From assembly GCA_035610835.1 (NCBI GenBank), contig CM069452.1, positions 27,950,143-28,014,142 on the forward strand: a stretch of 64,000 bases of DNA, in the 5' to 3' direction. The notes under the pieces are model-generated. The model did no database searches. It saw nothing but the letters and a program-made list of their open reading frames with translations, and was not told where the DNA came from. The DNA comes from Ophiura sarsii (Eukaryota; Echinodermata; Ophiuroidea; Amphilepidida; Ophiuridae). Each line of letters begins with the position of its first letter. The first letter of the stretch is position 1. Of the stretch, positions 1 through 11,292 are shown piece after piece. The position numbers and the translations under genes are program-made.

Positions 1-213
1 GGCTTTATAAGTATACCTTATCAGTGCTGTAATTTGGTCTTTAGGTTTCCCTGCAAAGTTTGGTGCTTGAGGAAGTGGTGGAGCGGACTCCTCATCCGCT
101 GATGAAGTCTGTGAATCTTGGCTACTACTTTCTCTGAAAGTTCTACTCAATTCATCAAACACCTCGTTGTGTGTTGCGTCAGCCATTCTTTCAACTGTTC
201 TGAAATCAGTCAT
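1..213 (-). CDS. Unrecognised 5' coding exon, cut by window edge
   Basis: On the minus strand, reading from the ATG at 213-211, the frame stays open for 71 codons to the window edge. The predicted start is MTDFRTVERMADATHNEV, and the rest is Ser/Asp/Glu-rich followed by a Pro-rich stretch (APPLPQAPNF). A second start, MADATHNEVFDELSRTF (ATG at 186-184), has a better Kozak context (A at -3, G at +4). It lies just downstream of a good splice acceptor (CTGATTTCAG, preceded by a T-run), so the real exon may begin there and the first ATG may be intronic. A possible donor, AAG|GTATAC, lies at about 17/16, so the exon may end 16 bases inside the window. The composition looks coding and unlike the flanking AT-rich repeats. 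I do not recognise the family. A chance ORF is possible but less likely. Confidence 0.5.
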   Translation of the reverse strand, partial: MTDFRTVERMADATHNEVFDELSRTFRESSSQDSQTSSADEESAPPLPQAPNFAGKPKDQITALIRYTYKA

Positions 214-520
214 TTTAGATACATAAAAAAAATTACTATTTAGATTATTCACTTTGTATTATTAAACTTAGCTTCTGCTTATATTTCAGTTTATTATAAG
301 GAGAAAATGATTCAGGTTAAATGTTAAAATTCTTGTGCTTAACCTAAAGTTGCAAATTATACCAAATTTGAAACAAAACGACTGGTTTTATCACTTATGG
401 CATCTTTTTACTGGGGAATTAAGGTGGTGTCCATATGCCCGGAAACCGTTGATCCACTTCTGTTTCCACTGGGCTTTTGATCCGCTCTAATCTGGAAAAA
501 GAGCTCCAATAGAATATAAT
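214..520. other. Upstream flank, no feature seen
   Basis: AT-rich sequence between the left-edge exon and the first LINE remnant. I see no convincing exon, RNA gene or repeat boundary in it. Confidence 0.3.
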
Positions 521-546
521 ATACTCGGTAAAACGCTTACAAAATG

Positions 547-1272
547 GTAAGTCACCAGTTTGTCTTGCCAATGTAACTTTTAATGTGTGTTAGTCATGTT
601 AATATAATGTCTGCGTCATTGTCGTTTACTGATTGTTTGGTACATGACACAGTCATCGGCGAAGAGCCTGACCTCAGAGTTTATGTTTTGAGGAAGGTCG
701 TTGAACTTGATGTACAGCAAAAAGAGCAATACCAATCATAGACATATGGGCCTAAAGGCTAGACAGTGCCTTGGGGCACGCAATTACGCCCGATCGGACT
801 TTAACCCAACCTGATTGCTCCCCGTCAACCACCACCCTCTGTGTACGTTTAGTGAGAAATTCTGTGATCCATGAGACCATGAATGTAAGTAAGAGACCTG
901 ACCTGTGAGTGTGATTCCATATTTGTGTATATTATTATAGTTTGTAAAATGTAAAAAGCCAAAAGAGTATGATACGGTTGTGAGGGACCGAGTCATACAA
1001 AGTCCATAACACATCATGTAACAATAATCATGATAATACATTCGTGAATGAATATAGTCACAGTAACATGTAACTCAGGACTATAGTCAGAATCAGTAGT
1101 TTGATGAATAATAATACATGTAATTGTAATAAGCTTATTAATTTAAAAATATTTTAGTAAGTACTCGCTGCTCGTAAAATACGGACTTTGTTGGCAATTT
1201 TATCCTGAATAGGACTTAGGGCTTACAGGACTCATGCTAAATAACTAAAATAGTATAGGTAACACCTAAAAG
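547..1272 (-). mobile_element. Truncated LINE (reverse transcriptase) remnant with long target duplication
   Basis: Minus-strand translation gives broken pieces of a non-LTR reverse transcriptase: a HKYGI-type block near 890-930, CVPQGTV near 760-785, then NDLPQNINSEVRLFADDCVM near 640-705, holding the FADD catalytic motif. The pieces lie in different frames with stops between them, so it is dead. A 26-bp direct repeat starting ATACTCGGTAAAACGCTT occurs at 521-546 and at 1273-1298, exactly bracketing the fragment. That is the length and position expected of a target-site duplication from target-primed reverse transcription. The clade looks like Jockey or CR1, but this is a guess from motif style. 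Confidence 0.65.
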
Positions 1273-1540
1273 ATACTCGGTAAAACGCTTACAAAATGAT
1301 AAATCTCAGTGCCTAAATAACGATCGCAAATCCGTTCAAGCTCCCGGGGAAAACTAAATCAACATGACCTTTGACATTGGTTGATTTTGTTTGATGGTAC
1401 CTGTCCGTTTACGTTCTCGGGAATATAATACGTGGTATGGGAAAACCTGGTATCAGCGAAAATCTCTGATAAAGTTGCGCCGCGGCCGCCAAGTTTGATT
1501 GCCAAGTCAGAGCAAGTCAGAGCAAAAGGCCCATAAGCTA

Positions 1541-1891
1541 AGGTCACGAATTTTCCGCGTTGCGGAATTTCCGCGAAAATCGCGGAATTGAGGTGAAACG
1601 CGGAAAACGACATTTTGATGAAAAGAAGGAGAAAATGCACAAAAAACGTCCAAAACACAACATTTATGAATAGTCTTGAATAAAACAATATAAATATTAA
1701 AAAACGATACGTAAAATAAAACCTAAAAATGATGTGTTTTTCTTTAAAGTGTGTTTATTTTGGTTTTATAGATCGTAAAAAAATGTAAATTTTAAGCTTT
1801 CTTGGGGAAAATTACATCACAGAAAAATGCAAAATTTACAAAGCGGAAAAACGCGGAATTCGACAGTTACAAAGCAGAAAATTCGTGACCT
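1541..1891. mobile_element. TA-flanked MITE with AGGTCACGAATTTTC ends
   Basis: The ends are inverted repeats: AGGTCACGAATTTTCCGC at 1541, mirrored by GCAGAAAATTCGTGACCT ending at 1891. TA dinucleotides flank both sides (1539-1540 and 1892-1893). The interior repeats the theme 'cgcggaa' and codes for nothing. The TA duplication points to the Tc1/mariner group, non-autonomous. Confidence 0.65.
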
Positions 1892-2236
1892 TACCATAAG
1901 CCCATAAGGTAAAGCGGACAGTCGGGGGAGGGGTCCCAAAATGTCTCCCAAAAAACAGTGTTTTATCATCGCATTTATGTTGAAAAACGTCCGAATTGTG
2001 GTCCACTTTTGCCATTGTCCTTCTCATACAAATGTCACAACTCTATAGTCTAGACGTCATAGGCGTAGCCAGGATTATTTTATCCGGGGGGCACTCAGGC
2101 TCGGATCCATAAAAGTTAATGGGAGGCCCCATAAACTGAATTTGATAAGGTACCATCCAAGCGGTGCGCAGCACTGCCCTCCGAGCTATGCTCGGACAGG
2201 GGAGTGTTTGAGGGGGGATGTGCCCCCTCATAAGCC

Positions 2237-2614
2237 CAGTGGCGTGCGCAGAATATTGTGAGTGGGGGGGCCACTTGGCCATAAATGAAATGCCCCCGAC
2301 TATTTGAGTAAAGAATTGCGCGCGTAGCGCGCGAAAATTTTCGAATATACACCTTTTTTTGCACGATTGAGCTACATTTTGGCTCTAAACAAGCTTGTAC
2401 CAAAGAATATTGCATTTTGGGAAGACATATGCGCGCGTAGCGCGCGAAAAAATTTCATCTGTGTTTTTGACTATCATAATTCCATGATGCCACTGACCTA
2501 GCCTCCTTCTCAATTCCCCCCGACTGGCCTAAGTTTCCCCCGACTGACTCAATAGTGGGGGGCCGCGGCCCCCCCCCCCCCCCCCCCCCGGCCCCCCCTC
2601 TGCGCACGCCACTG
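2237..2614. mobile_element. hAT MITE with perfect 16-bp ends and 8-bp duplication
   Basis: The termini are a perfect 16-bp inverted repeat, CAGTGGCGTGCGCAGA at 2237-2252 and its complement at 2599-2614. The 8-mer CATAAGCC lies immediately outside both ends (2229-2236 and 2615-2622), a hAT-type target duplication. The inside has two GCGCGCGTAGCGCGCG palindrome-like blocks (2318-2333, 2431-2446) and a long C run near 2570-2589. It has no transposase, so it moved in trans. Confidence 0.85.
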
Positions 2615-2994
2615 CATAAGCCCCCCTCAGAAGTAGAAAAAAAATCAATTTTGGAACTCATTTGGTGCGATCTGGTGTATACTTTTGACCAAAATTTTAT
2701 CGAAAAGCCACCTCTTCATTTCCAATAAATATTTTGTTTTTTATCAATGCACGAAAGAAGTTGAGAGCATAATTATATTAATATATTCTATATATTTTCT
2801 ACATATTACTGGCAATAAAAACATTTTCTTTTGGGTAATTCTATCTTCTTTTTTGTACGTTTTATGAATTTCAAAATCTTAATTTAAAAGAAAACTAAAG
2901 CTGCAAATCAAAATCATGTATTTGTGAAATTATTATTAATCAGATATCCTATAAATTGACGAAGTAAAGAAAAAAAGTGACCTGATACCTTAAC

Positions 2995-3934
2995 AGGCGC
3001 CCGTAGCGCGCGAAAAATGTGCTATTTTACAGTTTGCTATGATTGAGGCTTGCCTTCATATAAGTTTCATAAAGATAAAGTTAATGTTTGAAGTCACATT
3101 AACGCGTAGAGCACAACATTTGATACTAATTTGTTATAAAGCTAAATGTAATGTTTGAAGGTTCATGCGGGCTTAGCGCGCAAAATCGCATATTTTACAC
3201 TAATTTTGTCATAATTGAGCGACTTTTTTTGCTGATAAAAAGAAATGTAAATATTTTGAGGTTCTAAACATCCACCCACCCTTCACCCACCCGCTCGGCC
3301 CTCGGGCTCTCCCGAAACGGACAACAAGAAATGAAGTCACACAAGGACTGGTCCCAAGTCTTATTGTTTGAGGCATGTGCGTGCGTAGCGCGAAATTTTG
3401 TTTGCTATTCTATATATTTTGCCAATTTTCGCTGGTACAAGCTTAAAAACTAAAGCAAATATTTCGAGGCACATGAGCAAAACGCGCGAAATATTGGCTT
3501 CTCAATACTAACTAATTTTGTCATGATCGAGATACATTTTGTCTTAAAATTAGATTCCAAAATTAAAGTTAACGTTCATGTCACGTGCGCGCATAGCGCG
3601 CGATTTTTTGGGGACCGGACTATTTTACATAAATTGTGCCGCGATTGAGATACCAACCACTCAAAATTGACTTCTTTACATTAATTTTGCCAAGATTGAG
3701 ATACATTGTTGCTTCTATTAAAATGTTACATTTCATTTTTATTTTTTTACGAAAACCCCTGGCTTCTTTATACTTATTTGCCACATTTGAGATATATTTT
3801 GGCCTTATGACACTGCTTTTATTGTTAAATTTTGCTATTTTACCTGGTTATGCTAGGATTGAGGTACATTTTGGCTTCAAACTTAATTTGCAATTAATTA
3901 ATTTTTTGGGGAAGGGGCGCGCACATACAACGAA
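2995..3934. repeat. Degenerate array of GCGCGTAGCGCGCG-centred units
   Basis: A near-palindromic core, best form GCGCGTAGCGCGCGAAA, recurs at about 2995, 3102, 3167, 3379, 3475, 3585 and 3916. The spacers share phrases such as 'tgattgagntacattttggct' and 'gctattttacannaattttg' in decayed form. Two further cores sit in the nested MITE at 2318 and 2431. These are internal sub-repeats of one transposon family rather than genes. Confidence 0.55.
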
Positions 3935-4759
3935 AAATGCTATCTTTGTATTTGAACGTCATATTTTAACTATGATTTCTCTTATCAAAATTGAGGCGAC
4001 AATGGCAAAATTGGGTGACAGGGGAGAAGGAGCGGTCGGCCCCTTCTTAACCCTCTGGCTACGCCATTATTGCCTTGATATGCCGGGATCTGTGCCGGGA
4101 ACGTACAAAATAAGGGATGGGGGCATGGAAACTTACTTTGTAACAAATAAAGAACTCTATACCCTCTACTATTTCTCTTTTCTTTCTTCCTTTTTCTCCT
4201 TTTTCTTTCTTTTTCTTCTCCTTTTTCTTTCTTTTTCTTCTCCTTTTTGTTTTGTTTTTTTGTGCCAGGGACCCGGGGGGCACGTGCCCCCCAGGCCCCC
4301 CCTGGCTCCGCCAATGGACGTCATCATGATTTTACCTTCCATGAAAGTATTTATAAATTGTACAACTTGATATGCTTTTTTAGGTTTTTTTTACCTGTTT
4401 ATAATTGCTGAGATTATGATATAGCCTACTCATCCATATTCCCACTGTCCCACATAGTCACAATGGAATATATAAAGGTCACAATTTTTGCCTGTAACTA
4501 TTATAGGCCTATATATACAGTTTTAATCTACTGTTTTCACCTGAGACCGGTGAGAGCCATCTTGTAATATTTCCTAACCTGTCAGTTGTCACCTGAGACG
4601 TAACTCAAAAATTAGTCGACTATAGTCATATTTCCTGATCTGAAAGTCGAATTTTTCCTATTCGGAAAGCCAACTATAATTTGGAACATAACTCGTAATT
4701 TGTCTAACTCGTAATTTGTCTAACTTGAAAGTCAACTCGTAATCTGAAGGCCAGCTAAT

Positions 4760-5155
4760 AAACTTCCTAAATGATTTTGGTGACATTTTGGAATTTTTAA
4801 TCAAAAACTGATTTTGATAGGTTGTCTGAAAAATTTTGGCGCCAAAAAAGGTGTTTTTTGGGCGAAAATGTAAAAAACACTATTTGTAGTAAAATTTTGT
4901 TACCAAAAATGGATTCTTTGGAATTTTTAATCAAAAACTGATTTTTTTTTTTTAGGTTGTCTGAATTTTTTTGGCGCCATAAAAGTTTTTTGGGGGGGCA
5001 AAAATGTAAAAATCACTGTATTTTTAATAAAATTTGATACCAAAAATGGATTCTCTGACTTATTTCATTACAAAAAATTTACTTTTATGTACATCACATT
5101 TATAATTTAAAAGTTACAGTGCTTGATAAATTTGGCGCCAAACAGGGTTGACACC
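4760..5155. repeat. Two half-copies of the TTAA foldback family
   Basis: Blocks starting near 4765 and 4917 both read through 'ttttggaatttttaatcaaaaactgatttt' and 'ggttgtctga', and the second ends in TTGGCGCCAAACAGGGTTGA near 5150. The same sequence forms the right arm of the complete element at 11293-11953. Here only arm-type sequence remains, in direct orientation, with no terminal TTAA. Confidence 0.55.
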
Positions 5156-5359
5156 AAGAAGAATAATTCATTGGTAGATTACCAGTGTAGTCACCTTCGG
5201 AGCCGTAATTTCACCCTTATTAAGATGAGCACTCCTGATGTAGTTCTCGTTGAAAATCACTATTGGGAAAAATCACCGTGTTGCATAATATATAGCTTTT
5301 CTTCATCATCTTCATCTGTGTAGATAATTTTATGCTCTGAGAGTATCTAAAGCGTGTAG

Positions 5360-5687
5360 GCCTACAGGCGCGTGAAATTAATTGCGATTTAATATGCGCA
5401 CGGTTCGGCGCAGGCCGAAGCGAGCGTCACCCTACTCGCGCTGCGTAACATCGGACTGACGCACATCCATGCGCACATCCATATCACGCGTACATTAGTG
5501 TGCAGCTGTTGTAAACAATGTTTACCTGATTCCAAAATAAATCCTGGGATTGCAACATATCACAGTTGCACCAATCAACCAAAGCCGGCTGCGTTATAGG
5601 CCTTTTATCAGGCGAAACGGCTCGCGGCTTGTGATATAGTGTCTCAAAGAGGACGATCACGCCCCCTTGGCCTTTTCTAGGCTAGTA
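5360..5687 (+). promoter_or_regulatory. CpG-dense upstream region of the four-exon unknown gene
   Basis: CpG dinucleotides cluster strongly at about 5370-5490 (for example GCGCACGGTTCGGCGCAGG), in contrast to the AT-rich surroundings. A CCAAT motif (GCACCAATCAACC) lies near 5568, and the first coding ATG follows at 5688. No TATA box is obvious. This suits a CpG-rich promoter, but the start site is not visible. Confidence 0.4.
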
Positions 5688-8600
5688 ATGGATGATAGAG
5701 GTAAGAGCAACAACGTGAAAAAACATATTTTTTATCTGTAATATTTAAGGGTAAAGTTCGTTAACTATAATAGGCCTACTCGGGGTATGGCGGTAATCCA
5801 ATGAGGCACCTATAATAATACTTTTAATAACCGGTGTATTTATTTTACAGGAGCTGCACCGTTACAGTCTCACAAATTAAATGAATCCAAACCGTTAGTT
5901 GAATGGCAGCAGCCAGAACTAGAAATATTGCCGTCATCTCAATGTAAGTATTGTAAAAAGAGTCAGCCAGAAAATTGACTAAATAAAGTCACTGCACCCC
6001 CTCCACCACCACCACCACCCCAACAAAGTTATGACGACCAGATAAAGAAGACTACTTGAAGAAGACTTTGACTTGTCACACTTCGACCTGTACCTTCGAC
6101 CCTCGTTCCTGTCTATATTCAAGCGCAACCCACCCCAGTCCCCAACTCCCTAGAATATGGGTGTACAGTTTTATTGAAAAGGAGTCATAATCCTTTCTAC
6201 GCCTATGAAAAGGTGCGTTTCAGCAATTAAAACAATAGGCCCTACTGGATTTCAATTTATTGAGCATATGTGGTATATTTTTCATTTCGCCAGAAAATAA
6301 CACCATTTTTAAAAGGTGCTATCAATTCTGCCATTTTCAGAGATGTTACAGGGTGTTTTTTAATTCCCAAAACTTCAGAGTGCTACACATACACTTACAC
6401 TTAAGGTTTGATGGAAAAATTAGATTAGGCTGTTAGGCTGTTAGCCTTTACGATTCCATATCCTGATTTGTTCCAGTGTTTGTCAAGTCTATTTTTAAAT
6501 GCATTCACTGTCTTAACGTTGACTACCTGTAGGTAGCTCGTTCCATTGGCTGATTACTCGCATCGTGAAGAAATATTTCCTGCAGTTGAGGTTCTTGACA
6601 ACTGCGGGCTTGTAGACTTTCATTTGATGTCCTCTTGTGGCGTGGGTTGCTTGGGCCAATGTGAAGAAGTCTGATTGGTCTACTTTGTCGAGCTCTTTCA
6701 AAATCTTGAATGTTTCGATAAGGTCCCCTCTGATTCTGCGCTTCTCAAGAGATATGATGCCAAGGCTTTTCATTCTGTTTTCATATGTTAGGTGTCTCAG
6801 TTGGGGTACCATCTTGGTTGCTCTCCTTTGTATTCTTTCCATGGCATTGATGTCCTTTCTAAGGTATGGGCACCAGGCTTGGACGCAATATTCTAGGCGC
6901 GGTCGGACGTATGATTTGTAGAGCACTTTGAAGCTGTTGTTGTCGAAATATGTGAACGTCCTCTTCACTACACGTAGGCAGTTCATGGCTCTAACCGCTG
7001 CTTTCGCACACTGCTTGCTGGGTTTACAATCCTGAGTAAACAGTACTCCCAAGTCCTTTTCTTCCATGGTTTCGTCTAGCTGTGTGTTGTTTAATTGGTA
7101 GCTGGCTCCGGTGTTAATGTTATTGTGGCCCAGATGCATTTTTTTACACTTCTTGGCGTTGAGCCGTAACAACCATTTGTCTGACCAGGACTGGAGGAGA
7201 TCAAGATCTTCTTGTAGTTTGAGTCTGTCTTCGTCGTCATTGATATTGCGGTATAACTTGGTGTCGTCTGCAAACATTATGTCCGAGCTTATGCTGTCTG
7301 GTAGGTCATTTATGAATAGAACAAATAACAGTGGTCCTAACACAGAGCCTTGAGGAACGTCGCTGAGGACGTCTGCCCATTCCGAGTCTGTGCCCCTGAC
7401 ACTCAGTTTCTGTTTCCTGTTGGTAAGGAACTCTTCTATCCAGTGAAATAGATTTCCTCCTATGCCATAAGCTTGTAGTTTATTTATAAGTCTCTATGTG
7501 GTGTCGAATGCTTTCGCAAAGTCCAAGTAGACGATATCAATCCCGCTTCCTGCATCTAGTCCGGCTGTTATTTTCTCTAAACTGGTGAGAATATTTGTGA
7601 GGCAAGATCCTTTCATGAAACCATGCTGTTTAGTTGCTACATGCAAAGACATTTTCAATTTTGAACTTCCAAAAACATATGTAGAATGATTATTTGAATA
7701 ACGAAGAAGTTATATAAGACTAAATGAAAGCCAATTAAGAGTTTCCCGTTACTTTTTTTTTTTGCTGAGTGATGAGGCGACTTTTTCATTATTCATTATT
7801 TGATCAGATTTCATTATTGACGTATAAACAGTGGCGTAGCTCAGGGGAGGGGGGAGGGCAGGGGGGGGGGGGAAATGCCCCCCTGACGAAAAAAACCAAT
7901 TTGGGCCCCCGCCCCCACCCCCTAAAAAAATAAAGGGGGGAAGAAAAAAAGGAAATAGGAAAAATTTGAGAAAAAAGATCGAGGTTATTAGCCAAATAGA
8001 AGGAAAAATTGTACATGTAGTATACATTTATTGTGCGATTTCTTTTGGACTGTGCGATTTTTTTTTGGACTGTGCGAAAAAAAATTTGACCTCAAATTTA
8101 CAAAGTGATATGTTTGAAATTGCTAAAACTCGCTACAATGATGTTTTGAAAATATATAATTGCATTTTTTTGGCAATCTTGGACATTTTGACGCGGGTGA
8201 AAAAAAGTGACGGCGGGTAAACGGGAAACTCGCAATCAACTTTCAGGCGCCTAAAGGCACTTATTTTTACGGAGGGATCTCCTGAGTGATGCTAAGTCTC
8301 AAGAGACGAAATTATAAATTTGACTTTTGTTGTCTAACTAAAACAGTGATCAACTATTTCTTTCATAGCCCAAATACAGCCATACGTTTTGTATCCATCT
8401 ACGTGGCCGGAAGAGGTAGCTCTCCCTCGATTTCCAGACTTACCACCTCTTTCGTGCTCTGCAACTGACTCGGCTGACAGTCATTCTGGTGATACAGTCA
8501 CGGGTGGTGACTACCACCACGAGAACATTGAAAAGAAGAAATGTATTGCTCGAAAACATAGAAAACCAAACGCGTTTGGTGAACGCGCAATATTTGCAAG

Positions 8601-9210
8601 AGAAATTCATAAGTTGCATGAACTGGTGCATGTGGACCCGGATACTATAATATTGTGGCCTGAGTGGATGCTTACAGAGACGGGCTTCCAAGGTATAATG
8701 GATCTCTTCTTTGTTCTATTTTTGGTTTAAATGTATAAGTTGATAATATCGTTAATCACCACGTAATCATCTTCAAAAAGTCAGCCCGCCTGGCTGATTG
8801 CATTATGGCATTAAATATGAACCCTTTGTGATTTAAACATTTGGGCAAAAATGGACGAAAGTAGCCCAATACCAAATTTAAATACAATGCCCCTTACTTC
8901 ATATACCGTTACCTGTTTACAATATCCACCTGTTATGAATTTTTGATTCAGCCAATATTTTGCAGGTGATCTTACGATTATTCTAAACCAAATTGTTTAC
9001 AAATTTGTATGATTATATTTTGATTCAGGTTTTAGAATCCTTGGAAGGATCCCAGTATTGTTCCACCCTGGAGGAATTTCCAAATGGAATCGACAGTTGG
9101 TAATGGATCTCATCGACACGGCAAATGGAATTGTCTATGGACCCAAATGCACAGACAAAGTGGAGGGCGCTATAACGTTCAACCGTGGAACATGTGTCGG
9201 TGTTGTGTAG
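5688..9210 (+). CDS. Four-exon gene, 203-residue protein of unrecognised family
   Basis: Coding exons are 5688-5700, 5851-5943, 8369-8692 and 9029-9210 (612 nt, 203 codons plus TAG). Donors are GTAAGA, GTAAGT and GTATAA; acceptors are TTTTACAG, TTTCATAG and TGATTCAG; all three introns are phase 1. The ATG (gtaATGG, good Kozak) is the first Met after an in-frame TAG at 5637-5639. The protein begins MDDRGAAPLQSHKLNESK, passes an acidic/Ser stretch, then a Lys/Arg patch (KKKCIARKHRKPNAFGER, about residues 90-107) that could be a nuclear signal. The C-terminal part is more globular, with Trp, Pro and Gly blocks (TIILWPEWMLTETGFQGF, ILGRIPVLFHPGGISKW), and ends TFNRGTCVGVV. No signal peptide or membrane span is visible. 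I cannot name the family. Intron 2 carries an antisense LINE and a hAT-like repeat. Strength rests on four exons joining in frame without a single stop. Confidence 0.7.
6440..7655 (-). pseudogene. 5'-truncated LINE reverse transcriptase pseudogene (antisense in intron 2)
   Basis: The minus strand encodes a recognisable non-LTR reverse transcriptase. QHGFMKGSCLTNIL lies near 7600-7640, DIVYLDFAKAFD near 7510-7545, VPQGSVLGPLLFVLFINDLP near 7300-7355, the catalytic MFADDTKLY near 7258-7285, and the thumb-region LEYCVQAWCPYLRKDI near 6855-6900. It is broken by an in-frame TAG at 7496-7494, just after the KAFD block, and by a frameshift near 6517-6525, after which the usual VNAFKNRLDKHW tail continues in another frame. 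The endonuclease and first ORF are missing, so it is a 5'-truncated insertion. Jockey/CR1-like by motif style. The reading runs opposite to the host gene, so it adds no exon. Confidence 0.85.
7829..8230. repeat. One-ended hAT-like repeat, G-rich
   Basis: It starts with the typical end CAGTGGCGTAGCTCAGGGG at 7829, followed by G/C tracts and GGGCCCCCGCCCC. It then has a body ('gatcgaggttattagccaa', 'gactgtgcgattt' repeats) that matches the complete element at 56953-57341 in inverted orientation. No opposite CCACTG end is found, so this copy is truncated. Confidence 0.6.
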
Positions 9211-9913
9211 AACTCTCGGAACGACGCCAAAACGCAGAATGTCCTTTTATTTGTGTGAAAATCATTGGAATTGATATAAATTCATATTTTTGGGTTTCTT
9301 TAACGTTATCATGGGATGCATTGAATTGAAGCAAGTATTTGGGTCTAGAAATTAACCTGTCGTCGCGTCGTGGGCAAAATCATGTAGTTTCAACAGAATG
9401 GTGGGCGGTTGAGTGATATGATGAGGGCATGATGAGGTGTACAATATTGGTCTGATAACAATGAAGACCAATAGGGAATTGGTAGGTAGTTTTGAGCGCG
9501 GGAATCGGGAAACAAGGGCATTTGTGTAATGTCAAGAATTAACGACTAATGATGTATGGAGTAAATCAACAGTATTAATCGTGTTCATATTAAAGCTAAA
9601 GATTCGACCCGGGATCCTAGAACCTCTTATACTACATGGGGTGAGGAGAGATGGGGGTGGGTGCAATCTTCAAAAATATTAAAAATGCATGCTATGATAA
9701 TAGAGGATATATGCCTATATTAAATACAATATACAGTGTGTCCCTTCGTAAATGCGAATACTAGATTTATTTTGTTTTTCGACTAAAATAAACATGATAA
9801 AGGGCACCTCATCCTACCGTTCCATCATATCAATATCCCTGGGTAGGCAAGGGCCTTGCCTAACCTAGGGATAGTAATATGGGTCCATTTTCATGTTCTC
9901 ACAGAATTTAACC
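9211..9913. other. 3' flank of the unknown gene
   Basis: No coding potential. An AATAAA lies at 9787-9792 and an ATTAAA near 9678; either could serve as the polyadenylation signal of the upstream gene. A short imperfect hairpin (ATCCCTGGGTAGGCAAGG and its near complement) occupies about 9833-9873. Confidence 0.3.
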
Positions 9914-10240
9914 TTACAGGTATATTATGTGATCTTTTCCATGGGACGCCCTCAATCCTCGAAAACAAATTAGAAGCAGAGCGATACGATTCCTAATAAC
10001 CTCAAAATCATGGTTTAAAGAGTGAATTTAGAGTAAAATTTGAAAAATAGATTGTACCGCTCGGTACAATCTATTTTTAAAACCATGATTTTGAAGTAGT
10101 TATGAATCGTATCGATCCGTAACTTAGAGGATCTTTATGATTTATGATCAAAAATGCAAATCAGCAAGAAAATCTGCTTTCATAGTAAAAATCAATGATA
10201 GAGGGCGCTACTTGAAAAAGATCACATAATATGCCTTTAA
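9914..10240. mobile_element. Foldback MITE ending AAAGATCACATAATATGCC, TTAA-type
   Basis: The left end AGGTATATTATGTGATCTTTT (9918) pairs with the right end AAAAAGATCACATAATATGCC (ending about 10234), followed by TTAA at 10237-10240. The left flank is TTAC, one base off TTAA. The centre contains a perfect short palindrome, GATTGTACCG then CTCGGTACAATC, near 10050-10072. A second, half-length copy lies at 62930-63092. TTAA targeting suggests a piggyBac-like source. Confidence 0.6.
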
Positions 10241-11288
10241 TAAATATTAAATATAAATTATGTGTATTATTATTACGTATACTGTATCAATGAATTAAAA
10301 TCATACTTATCCTTATAATATTAAATGTGACATTCTACTGTTTTTACATGTATACAATATTTGGGTATTAAAGAAAGCATATCAAAAGAATTGGATGTGT
10401 TAGTTTGACTTATACACATTAAATTCTAGAGGTAGGTCCTAATCTTCCAATATAAAGTTATCCTAGAATCATGCTCAACTTTAAATATCTTTTAGGTCAT
10501 GTTGCCATACGGGGGTTATTACCGGTAAAGGGGCTGTTACAGTTTCATGATGCATTGTATTGTGTATAACTCATCAGCCTACATCTAAAAATGATTGAAA
10601 CAAAGAATGAAAGTTCTAATTTAGGAGTGAAACGAAGAACAAATATCTTATTTTTTTATAACAACAACAATTAACACATTCGCTGGTGTAGGCCAAACTA
10701 TTTCGTAGCTTTTAAAAGTGATATTCAATACCACACAAAGTAATTATCAGGACTGCAATATATGGATATAAGACCTATACAAGCCAATAAAGTTGTCACG
10801 TCATTGTGCCCATTTAGTTTCCGTACGCTTTTTAAGTTGTATCGTGCCTACTAAACCGTAATCATAGATATTTTAATTAGTGATGTTTTTTACTGATTAA
10901 CGCCCATCTGCTTCATGATATGGTACAGTGACTGAAGTAAAACAATAGTAGTCTAAACATTATCTTGTCTTTTCAATTTCTCGCTTCGAAGCTTTTATTT
11001 ACTACGTCCACATCGTGTATAGCCTACCTACAACCTATTGTTTGACGTTACAAAAAAACGCTGGCGTCATATTACAATGCCCGCGATTACTATCTTCTGA
11101 AGATAGCAGATGTTGAAGTCAGAGAACGTTTCTGAAATAACTAAGAGCTAAATATAGAAAAGCACTATATGACAACTATATATAATAAATACATTATTGC
11201 TATTATTTCAATGTTACTTTTGCTCGTTAACACGATGAGCAATTGTTTAATGACGTAAAACCATTTGGTGACTACTATCCACTTTAAT
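10241..11288. other. Intergenic, no feature supported
   Basis: AT-rich sequence with stops in all frames. I see only short local palindromes, such as CTATCTTCTGAAGATAG near 11090. No gene, RNA or complete element is recognised. Confidence 0.3.
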
Positions 11289-11292
11289 TTAA

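Larger units (their letters stand above)
2061..4316. mobile_element. Composite hAT-like element, about 2.2 kb, non-autonomous
   Basis: The left end reads AGGCGTAGCCAGG (2061) and the right end CCTGGCTCCGCCAATG (ending 4316), an imperfect inverted repeat of the GGCGTAGCC type common in hAT MITEs. The 8-mer GACGTCAT occurs at 2053-2060 and again at 4317-4324, matching a hAT-sized target duplication. The left terminus would then lack the usual CA start, so the exact boundary is uncertain. The interior holds a nested MITE (2237-2614), a degenerate array of GCGCGTAGCGCGCG-centred units (2995-3934) and pyrimidine-rich tracts. A 244-codon open frame at 3636-4370 crosses these repeats and runs past the end of the element. 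It looks spurious. Confidence 0.5.

Noticed and set aside
3636..4370. 244-codon open frame on the plus strand
   Set aside because: It runs across degenerate transposon sub-repeats and T-rich tracts and past the element end, with runs of Phe/Leu/Ser and no domain; a by-product of composition.
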